Origin: Methylomagnum ishizawai
GTDB taxonomy: Bacteria > Pseudomonadota > Gammaproteobacteria > Methylococcales > Methylococcaceae
Reading direction: 5' to 3'
NCBI RefSeq assembly: GCF_019670005.1
Contig: NZ_AP019783.1
Location: forward strand, 826,501-890,500
Length of the DNA stretch: 64,000 bases
In this document: piece by piece, positions 53,843-62,425 of the stretch
How the letters are laid out: each line of letters begins with the position of its first letter
Position numbering within the stretch: position 1 is the first letter of the stretch
The notes under the pieces: model-generated
Databases searched by the model: none
Told to the model about the DNA's origin: nothing
The model's input: the letters and a program-made list of their open reading frames with translations, nothing else
Translations under genes and position numbers: made by a program

Positions 53843-55156
53843 TCTTACAAGTGTAGGTTTTTGAAAAAACCGGAGGCGAGACAAAGGGTTAAGGTACATT
53901 GGTGAGTAACGACAAACACCCTGTACCGGAGGAACCGCCATGCCTCGCCCTCCAGAACTGTACCAATGGAACCGGGAGATCGCCATCCACTTTCCCGGCC
54001 TTTCGAAGCCGATGGCGATGGGCTTGGCCCTGTGGAGCCTGGGCATGGTCGTGGTCGGCGCTTGCAGCCTTTCGGCGCTGACCGACTGGTGGTCGTGTCG
54101 GCTGGGGCAGAAGGGCGACGCGGTGCGGGAGCGCCTGCGCGACGTCTACCGTGGGAAGGAGGCCAAGGCCGGGAAGGAGCGCCGCGAACTCGACGTGGAG
54201 GCGTGCCGGGCCCCCTGGCTGGGCTGGGTTTTGGAGGGCTGGGATGGAAACCAGTTGGCGGTCGCCTTGGACGCGACGAGCCTGGGGCAGCGGTTCGTGG
54301 TCCTGGCGGTCAGCGTACTTTACCGGGGCTGCGCGGTGCCGGTGGCCTGGAAGGTGCTGAGGGCGGAACGGAAGCATCCGTGGAAGCCCGAATGGCTGGC
54401 CTTGCTGAGGCATTTTAAGGACGTCGCGCCCGCGTCGTGGACCGTCCTGGTGCTGGCGGACCGGGGGCTGTACGCCAAGTGGCTGTTCGAGGGGATCCAA
54501 GCGCTGGGCTGGCACCCGATGCTGCGGGTGAACTCGGGCGGCACCTTCCGCCCCCGGGGATGGCGGCACTGGCGGCCGTTCACCCGCCTGGTGCCGAAGG
54601 TGGGCGACCGCTGGCAAGGCCGGGGGACGGCGTTCGGCGGCAAGCGGACCCGCCTGGACTGCACCCTGTTGGCCTATTGGGGGGAAGGCCACAAGGACCC
54701 CTGGCTCGTCCTGACGGACCTGCCGCCGGAAGCCGCCAACGCCTGCTGGTACGGATTGCGCGGTTGGATCGAGCAAAGCTTCAAGAAAATCAAGGGCGGC
54801 GGCTGGCAATGGCAGAACACCCGCATGGACGATCCCGAGCGGGCGGAGCGCCTCTGGTTGGCGATCGCCATCGCCACCTGGTGGCTGCTCTCGGTGGGCG
54901 GGGAGGCCGAGGCCGGAATGGCCGCCGCCACCTTCCCGGCCATTCCGGGCTCTCCCCGCCAACAGGCCCACCGCTGGCGGCTGGTGGGGATTTTCCGCCA
55001 TGGCCGTTCCCTGATCCTGGCCGCCCTCTTCGAGCGCCGCGCCTTGCCGGTGGGGAAGGCCCGCCCAGAACCCTGGCCATCGGTGCCAATCCCAACCCCA
55101 GGGGCAACCGTGGCGATCCTCACGGGGGCGGTATGAATAAACCTACACCTGTAAGA
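53843..55156. mobile_element. IS4-family insertion sequence
   Basis: 1314 bp with 19-bp inverted ends CTCTTACA(A/G)GTGTAGGTTT, one mismatch. No matching target duplication is visible in the flanks, and both flanks are broken genes, so deletion or recombination at the IS is likely. It is high in GC like the backbone. Confidence 0.85.
53940..55136 (+). CDS. IS4-family transposase
   Basis: 398 residues. DDE residues: Asp in LAVALDATSLGQRF, Asp in VLVLADRGLYAKWLF, Glu in YGLRGWIEQSFKKIKGGGW. The last segment fits the IS4 Y-(2)-R-(3)-E-(6)-K signature exactly. It is intact, with a good ribosome site (CCGGAGGAACCGCC) before the ATG. Confidence 0.9.
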   Translation: MPRPPELYQWNREIAIHFPGLSKPMAMGLALWSLGMVVVGACSLSALTDWWSCRLGQKGDAVRERLRDVYRGKEAKAGKERRELDVEACRAPWLGWVLEGWDGNQLAVALDATSLGQRFVVLAVSVLYRGCAVPVAWKVLRAERKHPWKPEWLALLRHFKDVAPASWTVLVLADRGLYAKWLFEGIQALGWHPMLRVNSGGTFRPRGWRHWRPFTRLVPKVGDRWQGRGTAFGGKRTRLDCTLLAYWGEGHKDPWLVLTDLPPEAANACWYGLRGWIEQSFKKIKGGGWQWQNTRMDDPERAERLWLAIAIATWWLLSVGGEAEAGMAAATFPAIPGSPRQQAHRWRLVGIFRHGRSLILAALFERRALPVGKARPEPWPSVPIPTPGATVAILTGAV

Positions 55157-55235
55157 GGGAAAAGCCCCTCTCCTTAATCAAGGCCATCACGTCTTGAGTG
55201 GGCTGGGTCATATTGATATTGTCAGTGTCAATCAT
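55157..55235 (-). pseudogene. Truncated divergent regulator gene
   Basis: From the ATG at 55235 the frame reads MIDTDNINMTQPTQDVMALI, then KERGFS, and hits the IS4 end at 55157. The style of MTQPTQDVMALIKERGFS suggests the start of a small HTH protein divergent from the repressor gene, like a phage cro/ner position. The start lacks a good ribosome site, so the call is weak. Confidence 0.35.
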
Positions 55236-55251
55236 GGGGAGAAATTTAGAC

Positions 55252-55285
55252 GGGAATTACGTCAATGTCAACGGAAATTACGTCA
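55252..55285. promoter_or_regulatory. Pair of direct-repeat operator candidates
   Basis: GGGAATTACGTCA (55252-55264) and GGAAATTACGTCA (55273-55285) are 21 bp apart, two helical turns, and flank the repressor start. A near-match in reverse, GACGTAAATTCC, lies at 55439-55450 inside the gene. They are likely autoregulatory sites of the XRE-type repressor. Confidence 0.5.
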
Positions 55286-55696
55286 GGCGGGCGCATAGCC
55301 GAATGGCGAAAAGCAAAAAAGCTTTCACAACAAAAGCTTGCGGATTTAATAGGCGTCAGCCGAAGCTATCTCGGGGATATCGAAGCTGGGCGTAGCGATG
55401 CCTCAGCCAAAATTCTTACGTCAATGGCGAAACATACAGACGTAAATTCCGTCTGGCTTCTAACTGGCGAAGGGATGATGGTGCAGGAGCCGCCCCAGGT
55501 GCAGCCGGAACCGCCGCCACTACCCGAGCCGACGCCCGAGGATCCCCTGGCGCGACGCAAGGCGATGTTGAAGCTGCTGGTGGACCAAATAGACGACGAG
55601 AAAGGGCTAGATGAGATTCAGGTCGAGATTGAGAAAATCGAACAGATGAGGGAACTCAAGCGAGAAGTGGCCGAGCTTCGCCGAAAGGCAGGGTGA
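55265..55696 (+). CDS. XRE-type phage repressor
   Basis: 143 residues. The N-terminal HTH_3 domain (RIAEWRKAKKLSQQKLADLIGVSRSYLGDIEAGRSDAS) is followed by a linker (LLTGEGMMVQEP, as in phage CI-like regulators), a proline-rich stretch and a C-terminal coiled coil (EIQVEIEKIEQMRELKREVAELRRKAG) for oligomerisation. There is no S24 peptidase domain, so it is not LexA-cleavable. The divergent neighbour was destroyed by the IS4 element. Confidence 0.85.
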   Translation: MSTEITSGGRIAEWRKAKKLSQQKLADLIGVSRSYLGDIEAGRSDASAKILTSMAKHTDVNSVWLLTGEGMMVQEPPQVQPEPPPLPEPTPEDPLARRKAMLKLLVDQIDDEKGLDEIQVEIEKIEQMRELKREVAELRRKAG

Positions 55697-55879
55697 GGGA
55701 TTGGGCCGGGATTGTGCCAAGCCGCACAGGTGGCGAGATAGAGAATTAGTTCACTGACAGCGGGCCGCGAAGTGTGTTATTAAGCGGCCTTACATGCCCC
55801 TTGAATGCTGCCAATGCCCCCCGGCGGCGTTATCAAATTATGTGGCGCGGCGGATCCGCTTGGCGGAAATCTATGTGTC

Positions 55880-56382
55880 GCAAGCCGCGCCGACCAGCTC
55901 GCTAAGTTGTTGATCCGGCTACTTCCGCGCTCGTCCGGGCTCTTCCGGGGATTATCAGGCTATCTGTCGCTCCACAGGGTTGACCTCCGGGCGAACCAAT
56001 TCATCCTGGAAGGCCATCACACCAAGGCGGGGAAACGGCGGATGGTGCCGCTCAACGCGGCGGCGCGGGCCGCGATACTATCCAGGGCGAGCTACCGGGC
56101 GGAACGGTGCCCGGATTCGCCTTGGGTGTTCTGCAACGCCGATGGTGAGCGGATCAAGTGCGTCCGGCGGAGCTTCAAGACGGCCTTGCGATGGGCGGGG
56201 ATCAAAAATTTCCGGCAGCATGACCAGCGGCACAGCGCCGCCGTGTTCATGTCGAGGGGCGGGCGGATTTGGAGGAAATCCGGGATGCCTTGGGGCATAG
56301 TGCGGTGAAGACGACCGAAAAATACGCCCATGTCAGCCCCGACCAAGTGCGGGAAACCTATGGACCAGATCATGATCGTGTC
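55880..56382 (+). pseudogene. Decayed XerD-like integrase
   Basis: One frame carries FILEGHHTKAGKRRMVPLNAAARAAIL, WVFCNADGERIKCVRRSFKTALRWAGI and a degraded HDQRHSAAVFMSRG box (normally H-x-L-R-H). A shifted frame carries LEEIRDALGHSAVKTTEKYAHVSPDQV, including the catalytic Tyr. The first catalytic Arg region is lost. It is a tyrosine recombinase inactivated by frameshift and deletion, probably of an older element at the same tRNA site. Confidence 0.75.
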
Positions 56383-56444
56383 ACGATCCGGGCACGATGG
56401 GAACGAAGAACGCCGCGAAAGGCGGCGCAAATCGTTGATTTGAA

Positions 56445-56490
56445 TGGTGCCCCGAATACGATTCGAACGTACGACCTTCCCCTTAGGAGT
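56445..56490 (-). other. 3' tRNA-Arg(CCT) fragment, attachment site
   Basis: On the minus strand the 46 bp read from the anticodon loop CTCCTAA through the T-arm (GTTCGAATC) to GGGGCACCA. This is the 3' part of a tRNA with anticodon CCT. The 5' half is absent: there is no D-arm and no matching acceptor strand upstream. Such fragments are left by integrases that cut in tRNA genes, and a P4-type integrase follows. It is therefore an att half-site (attL or attR). Confidence 0.75.
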
Positions 56491-56737
56491 TTGGGAGTCG
56501 GGTTCGACTAGCATAAGTCGTTCCAGGTACAAGGCCATTTGAAAACAATAGCTTGGGCCATTTTCCCACCTTCCGGGCCACGGGGCAACCGGCTTCCCCG
56601 TGGAGGTAAGCAGAGGGTGGCAAGAGGGTGAAAATGAGGGTAAGAATCCAGGCCCGGTTTTTGCCTTGGGGCGGTCTCTCCTTTGGGCCGGAATCGCTTA
56701 TATTTTGGCTAGTTAGCGATTCCAACTCCCAAAAGCC

Positions 56738-57979
56738 ATGGCCAAACAGAACCCGTCCCTCACTCCCTCGTCGATCCTCAGGGCCAAGCCCGGCGAAACC
56801 GTCCGGCGTATTTCGGACTCGGTGCCGCGCCTCCACTTGGTCATCCAGCCCAGCGGGACCAAGGCTCTCGTCTCCCGGTTGGTCGTCAACGGGAAGAAGA
56901 CCGACCAGACCTTGGCCCGGATCACTTCCACCGACCCCAAGGCCGTGGCCGACATCCTCAGGCAGGCCAGGGAAGAACACCAGAAGCGGTTGGCCCTCAC
57001 CCAGGAGGGGAAGAATCCCTACCGGGAACGGCAGCGCCCACAGGTTCAGCCCGCCGCCGAGTTGACCGTCCGGGAGGTTTTCGAGGCGTGGTTCCAGCAT
57101 TACCGGCAGGTGCCCAGCCCGAAGACCCGGCGGTTGCCCACGGAGAAGACCGTCAGCCAGAACCGGCACCGTTGGGACGCCTACCTCGCCCAGGACTTGG
57201 CCGACGTGCCGGTCAAGGACGTGACCCGGCCCATGTTGGTCAAAATCCTCCAGGGGGCGGCGACGAGGGCACGGGAGGAATCCCGGCAGGCGCTTTCCAT
57301 CACCCAGAGGATGTTCCAGTTCGCGGTGGACCACGGGCATAGGCCCGACAACCCGGCCAGCAGCATCACCACGGCGACCATCGGCACCTCGCTATGCGAG
57401 CCGAGGACCCGGACCCTCGAACTCCCGGAACTCGTGGAGTTATGGGAACGGGTCGGCAAATCCAAGATGGACCAGTCGGTGGCGTGCGCCATCCGCATGT
57501 TGATCCTCACCGCCGCCCGCCGCAACGAGGTGGCCGGGATGCGGTGGGACGAGATAGACGGCGACACTTGGAACATCCCCGCCGCCCGGATGAAGTCCAG
57601 GCAGGCCCATAGCTTTCATCTCGGCGGCTTGGCCCAAGGAATCCTCGACGAGATGCGGCCCTTGACCCTCCACACCGGGTACGTCTTCGCGGGCAGGACC
57701 GGAAGGGCCGTTCCCGGCGATTCCATTTCCCAGGCGGTGCGGCGGTTCGCCAAGCAACACGGCATCGAGGACTTCCGCACCCACGACCTCAGGCGCTCGG
57801 TCGCCACCGGGATGGCCGGGCTCGGTGTCCTCCCCCACGTCATCGAGCGGGTGTTGGCCCACGCGCCAACGAACAAGCTGGTGGCGACCTACCAGCGGCA
57901 CGACTACAAGGAGGAAATCCGGGCCGCGTTGAAGCTATGGGACAAGCAGTTCGGGGACGCCTTGTTGTTGGCGGCTTAG
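56738..57979 (+). CDS. P4-type tyrosine integrase
   Basis: 413 residues. DUF4102-like N-terminal arm-binding domain (LTPSSILRAKPGETVRRISDSVPRLHLVIQPSGTKALVSRLVVNGKKT), a SAM-like core domain (TVREVFEAWFQHYRQVPSP), then the catalytic domain: Arg in LTAARRNEVAGMRWDEI, HDLRRSVATGM box, His in VLAHAP and Tyr in ATYQRHDY. It belongs to the P4/CP4 integrase group that uses tRNA 3' ends, matching the tRNA-Arg fragment 250 bp upstream. It is intact. Confidence 0.93.
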   Translation: MAKQNPSLTPSSILRAKPGETVRRISDSVPRLHLVIQPSGTKALVSRLVVNGKKTDQTLARITSTDPKAVADILRQAREEHQKRLALTQEGKNPYRERQRPQVQPAAELTVREVFEAWFQHYRQVPSPKTRRLPTEKTVSQNRHRWDAYLAQDLADVPVKDVTRPMLVKILQGAATRAREESRQALSITQRMFQFAVDHGHRPDNPASSITTATIGTSLCEPRTRTLELPELVELWERVGKSKMDQSVACAIRMLILTAARRNEVAGMRWDEIDGDTWNIPAARMKSRQAHSFHLGGLAQGILDEMRPLTLHTGYVFAGRTGRAVPGDSISQAVRRFAKQHGIEDFRTHDLRRSVATGMAGLGVLPHVIERVLAHAPTNKLVATYQRHDYKEEIRAALKLWDKQFGDALLLAA

Positions 57980-58683
57980 GCCGTCCAGCCGGACCCGGAC
58001 GCCGGGGAAGGTCTTCCCATCCTCATTCGTAGACGCCCGTAGCTCCACGCTCCGGGGCTTCCCCCTATTACCCCCACCAGGACCACCCCGGCGAACGCCA
58101 GCGGGCGCTACAGTGCCAGCACGGCGGCTCGCGTCCTGGCTGTCAATTCTTCCCTGAACCTGCCTGTCCGACAAGGCGCGTTGGGTACCTATTGCGTGGA
58201 AGCGTCTATCTTTTTGAATTTTCAGGGAAAAATAGGGTATTGTTTTTGAAAAATTTTCCGGGTTATAGTCAATACCCCATTCTTGGCATGGCAGGTATCG
58301 AACACAACCTTTCGAGCAAAATAACTTTCCCCTCAAAACAGCCCAGATACATTTTTGCCTCCGGGAAATCATCAGATACCCGGCATGGGTTTCTATTGCC
58401 TTGAGTTTACGGATTAACTCCGCTGGGGCGATGGGAGCTTTTCAAGCAAAAGTGGGCGCTCGCCTATTGTCGGTTGAATATTGCCATAACTCGCGGCTTT
58501 CATCAACAAGCTTCAAAGGCAAGGGGGAGGTATGTGCGAAAGGAATTAAATAGATACTTATTGGAGTTCCTCTCGGAAACTCGGTGGGCCATAATCCACC
58601 CTTACCAATCCGGGAGAATGCTTTCACCGGGAAGGCAACCCCAAGTTACTTGGGTTTTTACGACTTATCGAGTTGTGGCCTAA
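57980..58683. other. Regulatory spacer after the satellite integrase
   Basis: No supported gene in 704 bp. It contains hairpin repeat A (58029-58111) and an inverted pair GGGTATTG (58235-58242) / CAATACCC (58270-58277) within AT-rich DNA, which may be an operator or promoter region for the AlpA-like operon starting at 58684. The right part is featureless. Confidence 0.5.
58029..58111. repeat. Satellite hairpin repeat, copy A
   Basis: 83 bp. It begins GTAGACGCCCGTAGCTCCAC, continues CGCTCCGGGG, and ends CAGCGGGCGCTAC, whose complement pairs with the beginning (one bulge). Copies B (59413-59497) and C (62426-62509) share the leading block; copy C also shares the closing block. The function is unknown. 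Confidence 0.6.
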
Positions 58684-59076
58684 ATGATCAATGAATACCT
58701 GAATCATCCATACCGGATACTCCGGGGCGAGGAAGCGGCCAAGATGCTTGGCAAGTGCCCGCCAAACCTTTATAGCATCCGTTCGTTTCCCAAAAAGGTA
58801 CGGCTTGCCTCCAATGTTTCGGGCTGGAAGCTGGCCGAGGTATTGGCATATCTCGCCAGGAAACAAGGAACGGTTTACACGGAACCGGAAGCCCGTCGGG
58901 AAGGAATCGTCTACATCACCGACTTGGTTATCCTATTTGGTTTAACCCTTTGGGAAACCAAGCTTTTCGTCACCCGTCCTGAATTCCCTAAAAAGGTGGC
59001 GACGCCGGAAGGCGTTGACGGGTGGAAGCTGGCGGAAGTTCTCGCCTTCATCGACCGGATACAGGAGGCATCGTGA
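58684..59076 (+). CDS. Tandem AlpA-like DNA-binding protein
   Basis: 130 residues made of two similar units. Unit 1 (about 10-63): ILRGEEAAKMLGKCPPNLYSIRSFPKKVRLASNVSGWKLAEVLAYLARK. Unit 2 (about 74-127): VYITDLVILFGLTLWETKLFVTRPEFPKKVATPEGVDGWKLAEVLAFIDR. Both have the F-P-K-K-V...G-W-K-L-A-E-V-L-A core of AlpA/MerR-like winged helices. AlpA regulates integrase and excision in P4-like elements. A covalent dimer in one chain is unusual. It overlaps the next gene by one base. Confidence 0.75.
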   Translation: MINEYLNHPYRILRGEEAAKMLGKCPPNLYSIRSFPKKVRLASNVSGWKLAEVLAYLARKQGTVYTEPEARREGIVYITDLVILFGLTLWETKLFVTRPEFPKKVATPEGVDGWKLAEVLAFIDRIQEAS

Positions 59077-59423
59077 TGGACGCCGAGAGGATATTTATGG
59101 CCCTTGATTTTGACCGGGATGCCAAAGGGCGAATCCTCGGGACGTTGACCAATACCGTGGAAGCCATCCGGTTGGCCATCGGCGGATTGTGGTTTTACAA
59201 GGATTCGGGGTTTGGCATGGTTTGCGTGGACGACCACAGGGCCGGAAGGTGGGGCCACTTCATCAGCGACACCGATTACACCAAGGTTATGCTCGCCCTC
59301 GAAGGTATCGGGTTTCGGAACCCCCGGAAAACCACAGTCAAGCAGGCCGTCCAGTTGGTGGCGGAAGAGAACCGGGGGAAGCGCAATCCGTGGGGCCGCA
59401 GACGCATCTCAGAATGCCCGTAG
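59076..59423 (+). CDS. Small VapE-linker-like satellite protein
   Basis: 115 residues. The segment GRILGTLTNTVEAIRLAIGGLWFYKDSGFGMVCVDDH through DTDYTKVMLALEGIGFRNPRKTTVKQAVQLVAEENRGKRNPW resembles the region just before the helicase in virulence-associated E proteins (weakly conserved N, then ...AV..VA..N..HP). Here it stands alone, ahead of a primase-helicase. It may be a split or ancestral replication accessory domain. The similarity is by eye. Confidence 0.5.
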   Translation: MDAERIFMALDFDRDAKGRILGTLTNTVEAIRLAIGGLWFYKDSGFGMVCVDDHRAGRWGHFISDTDYTKVMLALEGIGFRNPRKTTVKQAVQLVAEENRGKRNPWGRRRISECP

Positions 59424-59497
59424 CGACACGATCCAGGGTTCCCCGGTATTGCCCTACCAGGGAACCCCATAGCGCGGACGGGAAGCCGTCCACGGCA
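59413..59497. repeat. Satellite hairpin repeat, copy B
   Basis: Overlaps the end of the VapE-like gene. The leading block AATGCCCGTAGCGACACG then ATCCAGGG matches copies A and C. It includes GGTTCCC...GGGAACC and a perfect GGACGG-gaag-CCGTCC hairpin at 59476-59491, just ahead of the primase gene. It could act as a terminator/attenuator between the two genes. Confidence 0.5.
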
Positions 59498-59517
59498 CTT
59501 TCAACCAAGGAATCAAT

Positions 59518-61920
59518 ATGACCAGCACAAAAGAAAGCCGCCCGGCTACGGCGGCTGAAGATAATGCGGATTTGCTTGACGAATCCAATGGCAATAATAC
59601 CATTATTTTGGCCCAAGAGGAATTCCTTAAAACGGTTTTCCGGGATATAGACTCGGCTGTGGAGGAAATTTGGATTACGCAGTTCCGGGGAAACCCAAAA
59701 GAGGAAGGAAATTGGAAAGGGCGGGCGTACACACTCGACACCCTGCCGGAATTCAATTCTCGCTGCAACCAATATTTCTCCATCGCCACCCAGAAACGGG
59801 GTTCTTCCAGCCGGACGAATAAGGACGCCTACCGGCGGTTCGCCCTGGTTCTGGATGACGTGGGAACCAAAATCAAAAAGGATTTGCCGTCCCTTATACC
59901 CACCTGGAAAATCGAGACTTCTCCGGGCAACTATCAGGTTGGATACCTTTTGCTCCCCCCGGTTGAAGGCAAGGACCTCGCCAAGTTCAATAACCTCCTA
60001 AAAGGTATTAGAGATTCCGGGTTTAGCGATCCGGGGTCGAAAACCTCTATCCATTATTTCCGGCTCCCCGGCGGGGTCAACGGCGGCCCCAACGGTAAAG
60101 GCCATGTAGTCACCGCCGAACTCTGGAATCCGCAAGCCCGGTATACCCTGGAAGAACTGGCCGAAGCTTTCGATGCGTACCTATCCGGGACCAAAAAGGA
60201 GGCTCCCAAGATACCTGAAAAGGACGCCTATCTTGAAGCCTTATCCGACCTTGGCGTTGTCACCGGGAATGGTCTCAACGACCACGGCTGGATCGACATT
60301 CTTTGCCCTTGGTGGGAGGAACACTCCGACCGGGCGAAAACCGGGGCGGCTTATGGTGTCGGCATGAGGTTCCGTTGCCATCACGGCCATTGCGAGCACC
60401 GTCACTTCCACGACCTACGGCTGTGGATGGCCGGGAAAAAGGTGGACGTGGCGGCGCTGGACCTGAAAATGGAATCCCGTGAGAATTACCTGAAAGTATT
60501 GGCCTATCGGATGGTTTACGACCAAACGAGCCACAAGTATTACGACCTAAAGCACCGGGTTTGGGTGGGTATCGAGCCCTTGAACGCCACCCATTTGGAC
60601 GTGGTTAAGCATCCGGTCCACACCATACTGCTTAAAAGCCCGGAACTGAATAAGGTCATCAACACCACCTATTTGCCGATGGGGTTGCCGTGGAACCGGA
60701 GGGTCGAGGGCGGCGAAGCCTTGCCGACTTCGGCGCGGATGCTGATGGATTCCGGGGTTATGCCGCCACGGGATACCACGTTCATCCCGGACCCGGTGAA
60801 CGAGGACGCCACCAAGGTTCTCAACCTGTGGACGCCGGGGAAAATCAAACCGGCGAAAGACTTCAGGCCGGACATTGCCGACCGCTGGCTTGCCCACCTG
60901 AGATGGATGTACCCGGACCCGGAAGACGCCCAGGCCGTTTTGGACTTCCTGACCTGCGTGGTGGCGTTCCGGGGCACCAAAATCAACTTCGCCCTGCTGA
61001 TGGTGGCGGAAGTGCAAGGGGTGGGCCGGGATACCTTGCTCACGCCCATCCTGAACATACTCGGGCGCGGCAATTATCAACAGCCCAACGCCCAGGTATT
61101 GGCGAACCGCTTCAATGGATACCTGCAAAGCGAACTGATCGTTTGCTCTGAACTGGACGCCGGGGATGGGGATAAGGTCAAGATTTACAACCAACTCAAG
61201 GAAGTTATCACTATCCCCCCGGACTATTACGGGTTGGAGGAAAAAGGGCTCCCCGTGGTGAAGGTCAAAAAGACGGCGAACCTGATTATCAATTCTAACG
61301 ACTCACGGGCTTTGATCCTGGACGCGAACGACCGGCGGGTTGACGTAAGGAAGTGCCCCCGCACCAAGGCGGAAACCCTGGAATATGAAGCCACCGGGGC
61401 GTATTCCGCCTTGCACGACGAGTATGATGGAAAAATCAGGGTGAACGGTATCGCCGTTGATAACCCCAAGGAATCCAAGCAGCAATACCACGAGCAGCTT
61501 TACGCCTGGTTCCTGCAAAACCCTATCAGCCCCACGTTCAACCCCAAGGGGCGGGCACCAACCAGCAGGGCCAAAGAAGAAATGATCGACCGCAGCGCCA
61601 GCCGGGTGGATAGGGAGGTGAGGGAAGCCCTGGACGCCGGGGATGGCCCGTTCCAATACGCCCTGGTGGAATTGAAGGAGGTCGAACACTACCTGCAAGA
61701 CCAAGGGATTCGCTTTGTGGGCAATCAAGTTCTGTACGCCATGGAGCGGGCCGGGTGCAAGAAGTATCCGAAGAAGGTGAAGACGGACAAAACGGCCAAC
61801 AAGAGCCGCTGGTTTTGGATAACCCGCGACACCGACGCTTGGTTGAAAAGGCCGGGGGTGGACCTGAAAAACCAGTACAACCGGGAGAGGGAGGAATACG
61901 CCGACCCGCTGTTTGACTGA
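59518..61920 (+). CDS. Satellite primase-helicase, DUF5906-like
   Basis: 800 residues. The N-terminal primase-like domain has YRRFALVLDDVGTK and the substrate strand TWKIETSPGNYQVGYLLLPP, resembling RepB/archaeo-eukaryotic primase fragments. The middle holds a Cys/His cluster (MRFRCHHGHCEHRHFHD). The C-terminal SF3/D5-type helicase has ALLMVAEVQGVGRDTLLTPIL as Walker A, IVCSELDAGDGDK as Walker B, and LIINSNDSRALILDANDRRVDV as motif C/arginine finger. The invariant Walker A lysine is arginine here. It should initiate replication of the satellite. The iteron region lies directly downstream. Confidence 0.82.
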   Translation: MTSTKESRPATAAEDNADLLDESNGNNTIILAQEEFLKTVFRDIDSAVEEIWITQFRGNPKEEGNWKGRAYTLDTLPEFNSRCNQYFSIATQKRGSSSRTNKDAYRRFALVLDDVGTKIKKDLPSLIPTWKIETSPGNYQVGYLLLPPVEGKDLAKFNNLLKGIRDSGFSDPGSKTSIHYFRLPGGVNGGPNGKGHVVTAELWNPQARYTLEELAEAFDAYLSGTKKEAPKIPEKDAYLEALSDLGVVTGNGLNDHGWIDILCPWWEEHSDRAKTGAAYGVGMRFRCHHGHCEHRHFHDLRLWMAGKKVDVAALDLKMESRENYLKVLAYRMVYDQTSHKYYDLKHRVWVGIEPLNATHLDVVKHPVHTILLKSPELNKVINTTYLPMGLPWNRRVEGGEALPTSARMLMDSGVMPPRDTTFIPDPVNEDATKVLNLWTPGKIKPAKDFRPDIADRWLAHLRWMYPDPEDAQAVLDFLTCVVAFRGTKINFALLMVAEVQGVGRDTLLTPILNILGRGNYQQPNAQVLANRFNGYLQSELIVCSELDAGDGDKVKIYNQLKEVITIPPDYYGLEEKGLPVVKVKKTANLIINSNDSRALILDANDRRVDVRKCPRTKAETLEYEATGAYSALHDEYDGKIRVNGIAVDNPKESKQQYHEQLYAWFLQNPISPTFNPKGRAPTSRAKEEMIDRSASRVDREVREALDAGDGPFQYALVELKEVEHYLQDQGIRFVGNQVLYAMERAGCKKYPKKVKTDKTANKSRWFWITRDTDAWLKRPGVDLKNQYNREREEYADPLFD

Positions 61921-61996
61921 GGACGCGGTAAGGCCGGAACCGGGAAAAGCCACCTGTTCTCACTGTTCCGGCAATTTTCCCGCAGTCTGGTGGGTT

Positions 61997-62228
61997 GGAA
62001 CCCCACCCTGAACCCCAGCCCGGAACCCCTCTTAGCCATTCCCTTTTTCAATATAAGCTATTGATTTATAATTGAATTAAGTAGAGTCAATGAAAGTGGG
62101 GTGCAGAGGGGTTCCGGGGTGCAGGGCTAAACGCAGTTCGGCGGAGCAACGTTTTCATTTCTCGTCGGCGAGCATCAATGGGGAATAAAGCAAAAAATGG
62201 GCTGGAACCCCTGCACCCCGGAACCCCT
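61997..62228. other. Candidate replication origin: iterons plus AT-rich tract
   Basis: GGAACCCC-type iterons occur at 61997, 62009 (TGAACCCC) and 62022, again near 62213 and 62220, and once inverted at 62107. A 20-bp perfect inverted repeat pairs 62107-62126 with 62209-62228. Between the groups is an AT-rich tract (62046-62092). An origin beside the primase-helicase is usual for P4-like satellites. The whole 61921-62677 spacer has no supported gene; apart from repeat C, the rest shows nothing further. Confidence 0.6.
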
Positions 62229-62425
62229 TCCGGCTTCAATGGCGTTTCGGGCCGACCACGGGGACGACGGTTCAACCATCGTCGGCTGAGGGGGTAGGAC
62301 GACACTCGGGGTTGGCTCGGTTGAGCCGTGCCGGGTGAATTGGGTTCCGGCGTTGCCAATCGGCCTCACGGTCGGCGACTGGTGGACCGGAGCCGGGTCA
62401 AGGCTTCCCCACCGCTTAGCCGCTC

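Noticed and set aside
58474-58683. 69-codon frame between the integrase and AlpA-like gene
   Set aside because: No ribosome site or family pattern, and it covers the promoter-like spacer of the next operon.
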